DNA of 64,000 bases. Origin: Nocardiopsis sp. CNT312. Lineage in GTDB: Bacteria > Actinomycetota > Actinomycetes > Streptosporangiales > Streptosporangiaceae. Shown in pieces: positions 1 through 7,491 of this stretch. The translations under genes and the position numbers were made by a program. Each line of letters begins with the position of its first letter. Within the stretch, counting starts at the first letter, position 1. The stretch lies in NCBI RefSeq assembly GCF_000515115.1, contig NZ_AZXF01000005.1, positions 276,004 through 340,003 on the forward strand. The letters run 5' to 3'. The notes below the pieces were generated by a model, which searched no databases, was not told where the DNA came from, and was given only the letters and a program-made list of their open reading frames with translations.

Positions 1-1598
1 AGGAGCGGTTCCATGAACAGTTCGGGGTGGTCCCGCTCGATCACGCGCAGCCGCCACTTGTTGTGCACCAGCACCAGGAGTTCACCATCTCCGCGCCGCT
101 TCAGCACCTCGGCCCCCGACAGCGCGTGCAGCGCGGGCGCGGACTCGGCGTCGGTGCGCCGCGCCACCGAGTAGTCCAGCGGGGAGGTCTCGATCGGTGA
201 CCGGAACTCCTGCTCCATTCGGGCCCTGACCACGTCGAACTGGAGCGGGCCCACCGCGGCCAGCACCGGGGCCTGCTCACCCCGCACGTCCGAGGACAGC
301 ACCTGCACCACGCCCTCGGCGTCCAACTGGGCGATCCCCCGCTGGAACTGCTTGTACTTGCCCGCGTCCAGGGCCCGCGCCACCACGAAGTGCTCCGGCG
401 CGAAGCTCGGGATCGCCGGGAAGACGACCCTGGGACCGTCGTAGAGCGTGTCTCCCACCGCCAGGGCCTGGGCGTTGACCAGCGCGATCACGTCACCGGG
501 GTAGGCGGCGTCGATGGTGGAGCGGTCCGCTCCGAAGACCGCCTGGGTGTACTTGGTCGCGAACGGGCGCCCCGTGGCCGCGTGGGTGAGCACCATCCCC
601 CGGTCGAACCGGCCCGAGGAGATGCGCACGAACGCCATCCGGTCCCGGTGGTTCTTGTCCATGTTGGCCTGCATCTTGAACACCTGACCGGAGAACGGGG
701 CGGCCACCGGGCGCGGCTCGTCCTTCTCGTCGGCCTTGGCCGCGGGTGCGGGGGCGAGCCCGACCACGGTCTCCAGCAGGTGGCCCACCCCGAAGTTGGG
801 CAGAGCGGCGCCGAACAGCACCGGTGAGGACTCCCCCGCCAGGAACGAGGCCTCATCGTAGTCGGCGCCCAGCGCCTCCAGCAGTTCGATCTCCTCGACC
901 GCCCGCTCCCACTCGGCCCCCTCGACCCGGGCGGCCTCCTCGTCCGAGAGCACCCGCTCCACGGCCTTGCTGGCACCACCCGGGGTACGGGTCATCTTGG
1001 TGTAGGTGCCGCTCGCGCGGTCGATCAGGCCTCGGAAGTCGCCCGCGATGCCCACGGGCCAGTTCAGCGGCGTGGGCCGCAGACCGATCCGCTGTTCGAT
1101 CTCGTCCAGCAGCTCCAGCGGCTCGCGCCCGGGCCGGTCCCACTTGTTGACGAAGGTGATGACGGGCATCCGCCGCGCGCGGCACACGTCGAACAGCTTG
1201 AGCGTCTGCGGCTCCAGGCCCTTGGCCGAGTCCAGCAGCATGATCGCGCAGTCCACCGCGGAGAGCACACGGTAGGTGTCCTCGGAGAAGTCGGCGTGGC
1301 CGGGGGTGTCCAGCAGGTTGAGGACGCGGTCGTCGTAGTCGATGCGCAGCGCGGCGGAGGTGATGGAGATCCCGCGCTCCTGCTCCATCTGCATCCAGTC
1401 GGAGGTGACGCCCTTGCGGTCGCCCTTGCCGTGGACCGCTCCGGCCGAGGAGATCGCCGACGCGTGCAGGGCCAGCGCCTCGGTCAGCGTCGACTTGCCG
1501 GCGTCGGGGTGGGAGATGACCGCGAACGTACGGCGGCGCCCCGCCTCCCGAGCGACCTCGACCCCCTGCCGCGTCCCGGCCTCCTGGTCCACGCTCAT
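1..1598 (-). CDS. prfC: Peptide chain release factor 3 (C-terminus cut by window edge)
   Basis: This is the translational GTPase that removes RF1/RF2 from ribosomes after peptide release. Read from ATG 1598 (MSVDQEAG), the protein shows the P-loop SHPDAGKST near residues 29-37, the switch-I stretch ERGISITSAAL, the G3 box DTPGHADF and the G4 box NKWD. Domain II and an RF3-type C-terminal domain follow. About 532 codons lie in the window and the frame is open to base 1. RF3 is usually about 530-540 residues, so only a few should be missing. The truncation is due to the window, not mutation. The DTPGHADFSEDTYR and Q-rich switch pattern favour RF3 over EF-G. Confidence 0.95.
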   Translation of the reverse strand, partial: MSVDQEAGTRQGVEVAREAGRRRTFAVISHPDAGKSTLTEALALHASAISSAGAVHGKGDRKGVTSDWMQMEQERGISITSAALRIDYDDRVLNLLDTPGHADFSEDTYRVLSAVDCAIMLLDSAKGLEPQTLKLFDVCRARRMPVITFVNKWDRPGREPLELLDEIEQRIGLRPTPLNWPVGIAGDFRGLIDRASGTYTKMTRTPGGASKAVERVLSDEEAARVEGAEWERAVEEIELLEALGADYDEASFLAGESSPVLFGAALPNFGVGHLLETVVGLAPAPAAKADEKDEPRPVAAPFSGQVFKMQANMDKNHRDRMAFVRISSGRFDRGMVLTHAATGRPFATKYTQAVFGADRSTIDAAYPGDVIALVNAQALAVGDTLYDGPRVVFPAIPSFAPEHFVVARALDAGKYKQFQRGIAQLDAEGVVQVLSSDVRGEQAPVLAAVGPLQFDVVRARMEQEFRSPIETSPLDYSVARRTDAESAPALHALSGAEVLKRRGDGELLVLVHNKWRLRVIERDHPELFMEPL

Positions 1599-1648
1599 CC
1601 GCCGCTTCCTCGCATCCCCGTCGCCGCCTGTTCACCGACGGGTCCAGC

Positions 1649-2341
1649 CTACGCGCGCCCGCGCGCGCCGAACACCGCGTCGCCGACACGGCGCAGCAGC
1701 TCCGCGCGGCCGGTGCCGCCCGGATAGACGGCGACGACCACGTTCCCGGCAGCCCCCTCCCCGGGCTCGGAGGCCGTCAGCAGGGGCCCCGCTGTGCGGC
1801 GCACGAGGTCCACCGCGGCGTCGAAGCGCTCCCACACCGCTTCGGGCTCCTGTCCGGGGCCGCGGAGCCAGGACCTGAGCACGTGGTTGTGCGCGGCGAT
1901 GAGCGAGGCGGCGACCATGCCGGCCTCAAGGGAGTGCTCCCCGCCGGTCCCCGCCGCCAAATGGCGGGTGAACGCTGCCTGGTATCGGGCGGTCATGGCC
2001 ACCTCCCGGTCACGCAGCCGCGTGTGGGCACGGACCAGGCGGTACCGGGGGACGGTGATCTCCGGGTCGCGCAGGTAGCCCTGGAGGACCAGGCGGGCGG
2101 CCGAGCACACCGCGTCCAGGGGTGCGTCGGGGGAGGCCTCCAAGAAGCGGGCGACGGTCGCGAAGAGTTCGTCGTGCTCGGCGAAGAGGATGTCCTCCTT
2201 CGAGCCGAACCGGCGGAAGAGGCTGCGGCGGCTGACCCCCGTGGCCGCGGCGATGCCCTCCATGGTGGTCGCCTCGAACCCGGCTTCCGTGAACAGCCGT
2301 ACCGCCGCGAGCACGACCCCGCGTGTGTCCGTTCCGGCCAT
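1649..2341 (-). CDS. TetR/AcrR family transcriptional regulator
   Basis: This is a 230-residue DNA-binding repressor. The N-terminal TetR helix-turn-helix lies at about residues 8-55 (AAVRLFTEAGFEATTMEGIA, then GVSRRSLFRRFGSKEDIL). The helical C-terminal half, which binds ligand in this family, has no recognisable specificity. ATG 2341 is chosen because the helix-turn-helix begins right after it; the open frame continues upstream but looks non-coding. It is divergent from the acyl-CoA dehydrogenase at 2513, with a 171-bp shared region that holds short palindromes. Control of itself and of that gene is therefore the likely role, by inference. Confidence 0.88.
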   Translation of the reverse strand: MAGTDTRGVVLAAVRLFTEAGFEATTMEGIAAATGVSRRSLFRRFGSKEDILFAEHDELFATVARFLEASPDAPLDAVCSAARLVLQGYLRDPEITVPRYRLVRAHTRLRDREVAMTARYQAAFTRHLAAGTGGEHSLEAGMVAASLIAAHNHVLRSWLRGPGQEPEAVWERFDAAVDLVRRTAGPLLTASEPGEGAAGNVVVAVYPGGTGRAELLRRVGDAVFGARGRA

Positions 2342-2460
2342 CGGGTCCCCCTCCGCCACGCGCGGTGAGACCAGGTGTCCCACTCGGTGACCCGAAGCTA
2401 CCGTCCCCCGGTGTACTTCGGACGCTCCACCGCCTACTCTGACACTGGATGCCATACTAG

Positions 2461-2473
2461 GGCACGCAGTGCC
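2461..2473. promoter_or_regulatory. Candidate TetR operator (palindrome)
   Basis: The sequence GGCACGCAGTGCC is a perfect inverted repeat with a 3-nt centre. It sits 40 bp before the acyl-CoA dehydrogenase start and within the divergent region shared with the TetR gene. A related TGCC/GGCA pair lies just to its left. Position and symmetry suggest an operator, but no binding evidence is visible. Confidence 0.3.
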
Positions 2474-2512
2474 AAACACCGGGGCGGCAGACACCGTGGA
2501 GAGGGAAGCGAC

Positions 2513-3667
2513 ATGAGCGACTTCGACCTGTTCAGGACCAGCGACGAGCACGAGGAGCTGCGCGAGGCCGTGCGCGCTGTCGCCGAGGACAAGATCGCGC
2601 CGCACGCCGCCGAGGTCGACGAGGCCTCCGCCTTCCCCCAGTCCGCCCACGACGCCCTGGTCGCCACGGACTTCCACGCCCCCCACATCGGGGAGGAGTA
2701 CGGCGGTGCGGGCGCCGACGCGCTGGCCACCTGCATCGTCATCGAGGAGGTGGCCCGCGTGTGCGCCTCCTCCTCACTGATCCCCGCGGTCAACAAGCTC
2801 GGCACCATGCCGGTGATCCTCGGTGCCTCCGAGGAGGTCAAGCGGCGCTACCTGCCCGAGGTCGCCAGCGGCGCGGCGATGTTCTCCTACGGCCTGTCCG
2901 AGCGCGAGGCCGGCTCCGACACCGCCAGCATGCGCACCCAAGCGGTGGCCGACGGCGACGGCTGGATCCTCAACGGCCAGAAGTCGTGGATCACCAACGC
3001 CGGCGTCAGCGAGTACTACACGGTGCTGGCCGTGACCGACCCAGACGGTAAGCGCGGCGGCAACATCTCCGCGTTCGTCCTGCACAAGGACGACGCGGGC
3101 TTCACGTTCGGCGAGCCCGAGCGCAAGCTCGGTATCAAGGGCTCCCCCACGCGCGAACTGTTCTTCGACGACGTGCGCGTGCCCGGGGACCGCATCGTCG
3201 GCGCGCCCGGCGAGGGCCTCAAGCTCGCCCTGCGCACCCTCGACCACACCCGGGTCACCATCGGTGCCCAGGCCGTCGGCATCGCCCAGGGCGCCCTGGA
3301 CCAGGCCGTGGCCTACGTCAAGGAGCGCAAGCAGTTCGGCAGGGCCATCGCCGACTTCCAGGGAGTGCAGTTCATGCTCGCCGACATGGCCATGAAGCTG
3401 GAGACCGCCCGCCAGATGGTCTACGTCGCCGCGGCCAAGTCCGAGCGGGGCGACGACGACCTGCCCTTCTACGGCGCCGCGGCCAAGTGCTACGCCTCCG
3501 ACGCGGCCATGGAGATCACCACCGACGCCGTGCAGTTGCTGGGCGGTGCCGGTTACGTGAAGGACTTCCCGCTGGAGCGCATGATGCGCGACGCCAAGAT
3601 CACCCAGATCTACGAGGGCACCAACCAGATCCAGCGCATGGTCATGGCCCGCCAGCTCCTCAAGTAG
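2513..3667 (+). CDS. Acyl-CoA dehydrogenase
   Basis: This FAD-dependent enzyme carries out alpha,beta-dehydrogenation of acyl-CoA esters in fatty-acid or branched-chain catabolism. The 384-residue length is typical of the short/branched-chain group. The family signature FSYGLSEREAGSD lies near residue 130 and the C-terminal signature ends in IYEGTNQIQRM. The glutamate in YEGT is residue 368, the position of the catalytic base in short-chain acyl-CoA dehydrogenases. ATG 2513 follows a good ribosome site (GAGAGGGAAG). The gene is monocistronic, divergent from the TetR gene, and followed by a strong hairpin. The natural acyl chain cannot be told from sequence alone. Confidence 0.93.
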   Translation: MSDFDLFRTSDEHEELREAVRAVAEDKIAPHAAEVDEASAFPQSAHDALVATDFHAPHIGEEYGGAGADALATCIVIEEVARVCASSSLIPAVNKLGTMPVILGASEEVKRRYLPEVASGAAMFSYGLSEREAGSDTASMRTQAVADGDGWILNGQKSWITNAGVSEYYTVLAVTDPDGKRGGNISAFVLHKDDAGFTFGEPERKLGIKGSPTRELFFDDVRVPGDRIVGAPGEGLKLALRTLDHTRVTIGAQAVGIAQGALDQAVAYVKERKQFGRAIADFQGVQFMLADMAMKLETARQMVYVAAAKSERGDDDLPFYGAAAKCYASDAAMEITTDAVQLLGGAGYVKDFPLERMMRDAKITQIYEGTNQIQRMVMARQLLK

Positions 3668-3712
3668 GCCCCCGGGCTCCCGCCCGCACGCGCCGGTGCC
3701 GGAACGGGGAAC

Positions 3713-3743
3713 AGGCCCCCGGGTGACGTGCGCCCGGGGGGCC
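3713..3743 (+). terminator. Terminator after acyl-CoA dehydrogenase
   Basis: A GC-rich inverted repeat (GGCCCCCGGG against CCCGGGGGGCC) lies 46 bp past the dehydrogenase stop and just before the stop of the convergent HicA-like relic. It could serve both strands. There is no strong T-tract, as is usual in actinomycetes. Confidence 0.6.
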
Positions 3744-3749
3744 GCTCCA

Positions 3750-3991
3750 TCAGACCGGCCTCGTAAGAAGGCTGCGGAGCTCCTCCAGGCTCAGACCGGG
3801 TTGGACCAGGACCGACCGTAGAGTGCCGCGCTTGATCTCCTCGTACAGGGGAACGATCACCGTTCTGCGGGCTTTGCGGAGCTTGGTGCGGTCCGCGCGT
3901 GGAGAGACGGTCGAACCCGACTTTCCCAAGGCACGCATGGCCTCACGGCCGGAGAGAACCGGAAAGTGCGGCCCCGTCAGGCGGGGACGCG
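3750..3991 (-). pseudogene. HicA-like mRNA interferase remnant
   Basis: The minus-strand frame reads PVLSGREAMRALGKSG, then RRTVIVPLYEEIKRGTLRSV and LSLEELRSLL. This is the HicA-type double-stranded-RNA-binding toxin fold. In the family, a GSH-type segment supplies the catalytic histidine after the first helix; here that segment reads RADRTKLR, so the histidine is absent. No ATG, GTG or TTG is found at the expected start. Together with the broken antitoxin partner upstream, this indicates a dead toxin. Exact ends are uncertain. Confidence 0.6.
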
Positions 3992-4192
3992 GACGTCGGC
4001 GGGCACGGCCAGCGTCGAAAGCTCGGAGGCCTCCTCGTCCTCGAAGTACGGCCCAAGGGCCCCACGACGGTGGGCGACGGCCTCCTCCACCGCCCCCGGG
4101 AGGCGGCCCCGACCTCGACGGCTCTGGCCCACCTAACCGCCGAGTCCGGTGTCCGGGACGACCGTGGCGGTGAGGTGCAGCGTGCGCTCCAC
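3977..4192 (-). pseudogene. HicB-like antitoxin remnant with in-frame stop
   Basis: Starting at GTG 4192 the frame reads MERTLHLTATVVPDTGLGG and then hits TAG. The usual HicB continuation (VGQS, VEVGAASRG, AVEEAV) can be followed only by changing frame twice. It ends in FEDEEASELSTLAVPADVRV. That ending and the overlap with the HicA-like frame match a hicB-hicA operon. One nonsense and at least two frame disruptions make this a pseudogene. Confidence 0.55.
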
Positions 4193-4236
4193 GGCCCTGG
4201 TCCGACCGGACCAGGCCGCGCAGAACCGGGATCGCG

Positions 4237-5040
4237 TCAGAGCGTGCACTCGCGGACGAACCGCGCCACCGGGATCGGGTCGCGGCCCAGCGCGGCGCGC
4301 ACGTCCCCGGTGACCTCCGCGGCGCGGCCCGCGACGGCGGCGGCGAACCGCTCGTTGAGGGCGTCGACGTAGCGCTCACCCCAGCCCCGGTCGGTGGCCC
4401 GGAAGTAGAACCCCGCCTCGTCCACCGGCTTGAACCGCCACACCGGGCTCTCGGTGCCCCGGGTCATGCGCACCACCTGCTTGAACGTGAGCGCCTGCGG
4501 GCCGGTGAGCTCGTACTCCCGCCCGTGGTGCCCCTCCTCCAGGAGCGCGGCCACCGCGACGGAGGCCACATCCCTGGCATCGACGAAGCTGACCGCAGTC
4601 CCCTTCCTGACGGGGAGTTCGAGCTTGCCGCCGCGCCCCCGCGCCAACCGGGCGAAGACGCCCTCGGTGAAGTCCTGGTCCAACCAGTTGGGGCGCAGCA
4701 CGGTCCACGTGTCGAACAGCTCCGCGGCCCTGCGCTCGGCCCGCGCGTACTCGGGGTCAGCGGAGAGCCCGCCCATCGCGGACACGAGGACGGCCCGGCC
4801 CACCCCCGCCTCGGCTGCCCGCTCCAGGAAGCCGACCACCCTGCCGCCCAGGCCCACCGGAACCACGGCGAAGACGCGCTCCGCCCCCTTGAGCGCGGCG
4901 TCCCAGTCAGAGGTGTCCGTCCAGTCCAAGTGCACACCTGAGGTCCGTGAGGCCCCTGTCACGGACAGGCCACGGCTGTGCAGCGCGGTCAGGACCAGCC
5001 GGCCCACGCAGCCGGTGGCTCCGGTGACGAGTGTGCTCAT
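4237..5040 (-). CDS. NmrA-like / atypical SDR NAD(P)-binding protein
   Basis: This 267-residue cytosolic Rossmann protein begins MSTLVTGATGCVGRLV, where GATGCVG is the glycine-rich NAD(P)-binding loop (TGxxGxxG) of atypical short-chain dehydrogenases. The central part (VFAVVPVGLGGRVVGFLERA, AVLVSAMGG, TVLRPNWLDQDF) matches the NmrA / QOR2 / NAD(P)H-binding group. In this group a classical YxxxK active site is often lost, and none is obvious here. It may act as a redox sensor or quinone oxidoreductase; the substrate is unknown. ATG 5040 has a GGGGGA ribosome site about 9 nt upstream. Confidence 0.85.
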   Translation of the reverse strand: MSTLVTGATGCVGRLVLTALHSRGLSVTGASRTSGVHLDWTDTSDWDAALKGAERVFAVVPVGLGGRVVGFLERAAEAGVGRAVLVSAMGGLSADPEYARAERRAAELFDTWTVLRPNWLDQDFTEGVFARLARGRGGKLELPVRKGTAVSFVDARDVASVAVAALLEEGHHGREYELTGPQALTFKQVVRMTRGTESPVWRFKPVDEAGFYFRATDRGWGERYVDALNERFAAAVAGRAAEVTGDVRAALGRDPIPVARFVRECTL

Positions 5041-5165
5041 CGGGCAGGTCCCCCACGGTCGTTGCGCTCCGGGAAGCGCCTCCCCCGGTGTTACGGCGCC
5101 CCGCGAGCCCCCACGCTACCGACCGCCCGGCACCGCGCGTGACGGCTCCGAGGCCGGGGCACGGC

Positions 5166-5413
5166 TCAGCGGCGCCGGGTCGGCGACCCGGCGGCCAGCA
5201 CGAGGGCCGCGCCGAGCACCGCCACCGCGGGGTTGGCGAACAGGGCGTGCTCCTGGAAGAGGCCCGTGTTCGGCACGACGAAGCGGTTGAAAGAGTTGAG
5301 GACGATCCCGGGGAACGGCTGGTGCCACAGGTGGTCGATGGTGCCGCCGACCCCGATGAGGAAGACGAGTACCCCAGTGCCCTCGATGATTTTCCGCGCG
5401 CCCCGAAGCCCAT
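5166..5413 (-). CDS. Small two-helix membrane protein, start codon damaged or unidentified
   Basis: The frame encodes KIIEGTGVLVFLIGVGGTID (first membrane helix), a loop with LWHQPFPGIVLNSFNRFVVP, and ANPAVAVLGAALVLAAG (second helix), about 80 residues in all. No ATG, GTG or TTG precedes the first helix in this frame. ATG 5413 lies one base out of register, so a single-base frameshift just after the start would explain the arrangement. Function is unknown. It is either a recently broken gene or one using an unusual start. Confidence 0.4.
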
Positions 5414-5577
5414 CACCGGCGGCGTTCCCGCCGCGGCGGACCGGTCCACCCCCGCCCCCGCGCGAGCACCGGTCCGCCGCCCGTCCGGGCGACCAAAGTA
5501 TCGACCAGTGCGACCTCGGATCGAAAGCCGCCGCGCTCGGTGCCGCACCACGCGGACGAACCGTAGACTCCGGGGCG

Positions 5578-6768
5578 ATGGACACTTCCACGGTCTCCGG
5601 AGGACGATGGCGGCGCAGCGCGCGCGACTGGGTCGTGGATCTGGCCATGTTCCTGCTCGCCGTCGGGTTCGGTCTGGTGGAGGCCCTGGACCTGAGCGGA
5701 CCGCGGCACGCGGTGCAGGCACCCGAGACCGGACCTGAACCGCCCGTGTGGCTGTCCGCCACCGAACAGCTCGTCGCCCTCGCGGGCTGCACGGCGCTGT
5801 GGTGGCGGCGCCGGTGGCCGGTGGAACTGGCCGTCGTCCTGGTGCTGCTCTCCGCCCTCTCCTCGCTCGTGGCCGGGGCGATGCTCATCGCCCTCTTCTC
5901 CGTGGCGGTCCACCGCCCCCCGAAGGTCAGCCTGACCGTCTTCGCGCTGTCCGTACCGGCGGCCTACGTCAACGTGGTGATCTGGCCGGACCCCGTGGTC
6001 TCCATGCTGGTCTTCCTCATCATGGGGGTGACCCTCCAGGCCGCCGCCACCTGCTGGGGGCTGACCGTCCACCACCGGCGGCGGCTCGTGGAGTCGCTGC
6101 GCGACCGCGCCGTGCACGCCGAGACCGAGGCCCGGCTCCGGGCGGAGCGGGCCCAGCACCAGGTACGGGAGTCGATCGCCCGGGAGATCCACGACGTGCT
6201 GGGCCACCGGCTGTCCATGCTCAGCGTCCACGCGGGCGCCCTGGAGTACCGGCCGGACGCCTCCCCCGAGGAGGTCGCCCGCTCGGCCGGGGTGATCCGC
6301 GAGAGCGCGCACCAGGCCCTCCAGGACCTGCGGGAGGTCATCGGGGTGCTGCGCGCCCCCGTGGGCGAACTCCCCCAGCCCACCATCGCCGACCTGCCCC
6401 AGCTCGTGGCGGAGGTGGACGACGTCGCGGGACGGGTCGAACTCGTGCGCGAGTACACGGGAACGGTGCCCGAGCGGGTGGGCCGCACCGTCTACCGGGC
6501 CGTGCAGGAGGCCCTGACCAACGTCCGCAAGCACGCGCCGGGGGCCGATACCCGGGTCCGGGTCGCGGGTGGCCCCGGGGAAGGGCTGACACTGGAGGTG
6601 CGCAACGGCCCCGCGGCCTCCCCCGGCACGCCCGCGGCGGTCACGGGGACCGGCCAGGGGCTGGTCGGGTTGGCCGAACGGGTGTCGCTGGCCACGGGGC
6701 GCCTGGAGCACGGCCCCACCGACACCGGTGGCTGGTATCTGTCCGTGTGGCTACCGTGGCCCCCATGA
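5578..6768 (+). CDS. Two-component sensor histidine kinase (NarL/DesK class)
   Basis: This 396-residue membrane kinase has about four to five hydrophobic helices in residues 15-165. A short coiled linker follows, then a HisKA_3 dimerisation box, REIHDVLGHRLSMLSVHAG, with the phospho-accepting histidine at about residue 205. The C-terminal HATPase domain shows the N box QEALTNVRKHAPGA and the G box GTGQGLVGLAERV. There is no periplasmic sensor domain, so the signal may be sensed in the membrane. ATG 5578 is preferred because hydrophobic sequence begins about 18 residues later. Its stop overlaps the response regulator start, so the pair is translationally coupled. The stimulus is not identifiable. 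Confidence 0.93.
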   Translation: MDTSTVSGGRWRRSARDWVVDLAMFLLAVGFGLVEALDLSGPRHAVQAPETGPEPPVWLSATEQLVALAGCTALWWRRRWPVELAVVLVLLSALSSLVAGAMLIALFSVAVHRPPKVSLTVFALSVPAAYVNVVIWPDPVVSMLVFLIMGVTLQAAATCWGLTVHHRRRLVESLRDRAVHAETEARLRAERAQHQVRESIAREIHDVLGHRLSMLSVHAGALEYRPDASPEEVARSAGVIRESAHQALQDLREVIGVLRAPVGELPQPTIADLPQLVAEVDDVAGRVELVREYTGTVPERVGRTVYRAVQEALTNVRKHAPGADTRVRVAGGPGEGLTLEVRNGPAASPGTPAAVTGTGQGLVGLAERVSLATGRLEHGPTDTGGWYLSVWLPWPP

Positions 6769-7442
6769 ACGAGACGCGAGCGGGAGCCCCGGAGATCGGC
6801 GTGATCCTCGTCGATGACGACGCGCTGGTGCGTGTGGGGCTGGTGATGATGATGGGCGGCGCCCCCGACATCACGGTCCTCGCCGAGGCCGAGGACGGCG
6901 GCGCGGTGCTCGGCCTGGTCGGCCGGTACTCCCCCGACGTGGTGCTGATGGACATCCGCATGCCGACAGTGGACGGCCTGACCGCCACCAAGCGGCTGCG
7001 CGCCCTGCCCGACCCGCCGGAGGTGCTCGTACTCACCACCTTCGACGCCGACGAGCACGTCCTGCGCGCCCTGCGCGCGGGCGCCGCCGGGTTCCTGCTC
7101 AAGGACACCCCGCCGGCGCAGATCGTGGAGTCGGTCCGCCAGGTGGCCCGCGGGCTACCGGTCCTCTCCCCCGAGGTGACGCGCCGCCTGATCGACCGGG
7201 TGGCCGCCGACGACCACGGTGAGCGCACCGCGCGGGCCCGGGAGCGGCTGTCGGCGCTCAACGCCCGCGAACGGGACGTGGCGGTGGCCGTGGGCGAGGG
7301 CCGGTCCAACGCCGACATCGCCGCCCGCCTGTTCCTGAGCGTGCCCACGGTCAAGACACACGTGTCCAGCATCCTCACCAAACTCGACCTGAACAACCGG
7401 GTCCAGATCGCCCTGCTCGTACACGACGCCCGGCTGCTGTAG
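6765..7442 (+). CDS. LuxR/NarL family response regulator
   Basis: This 225-residue regulator is the partner of the preceding kinase; its ATG overlaps the kinase TGA (ATGA). The receiver domain occupies residues 8-125, with the acidic pocket VDDD near the start, phospho-acceptor D63 in VLMDIRMP, the switch threonine in LVLTTFDAD and the lysine in FLLKDTPP. A C-terminal LuxR helix-turn-helix follows (LNARERDVAVAVGEGRSNAD, then FLSVPTVKTHVSSILTKL). A perfect 14-bp hairpin lies right after the stop. Targets are unknown; control of nearby membrane or stress genes is speculation. Confidence 0.95.
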   Translation: MNETRAGAPEIGVILVDDDALVRVGLVMMMGGAPDITVLAEAEDGGAVLGLVGRYSPDVVLMDIRMPTVDGLTATKRLRALPDPPEVLVLTTFDADEHVLRALRAGAAGFLLKDTPPAQIVESVRQVARGLPVLSPEVTRRLIDRVAADDHGERTARARERLSALNARERDVAVAVGEGRSNADIAARLFLSVPTVKTHVSSILTKLDLNNRVQIALLVHDARLL

Positions 7443-7454
7443 GGGGCGGGGAAT

Positions 7455-7486
7455 CCGCTGCGGGAGGGACGGCCCTCCCGCAGCGG
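7455..7486. terminator. Bidirectional terminator
   Basis: A perfect 14-bp inverted repeat (CCGCTGCGGGAGGG with its complement) and a 4-nt loop lie in the 49-bp gap between the convergent response regulator and Ser/Thr kinase genes. Confidence 0.85.
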
Positions 7487-7491
7487 CCGGG

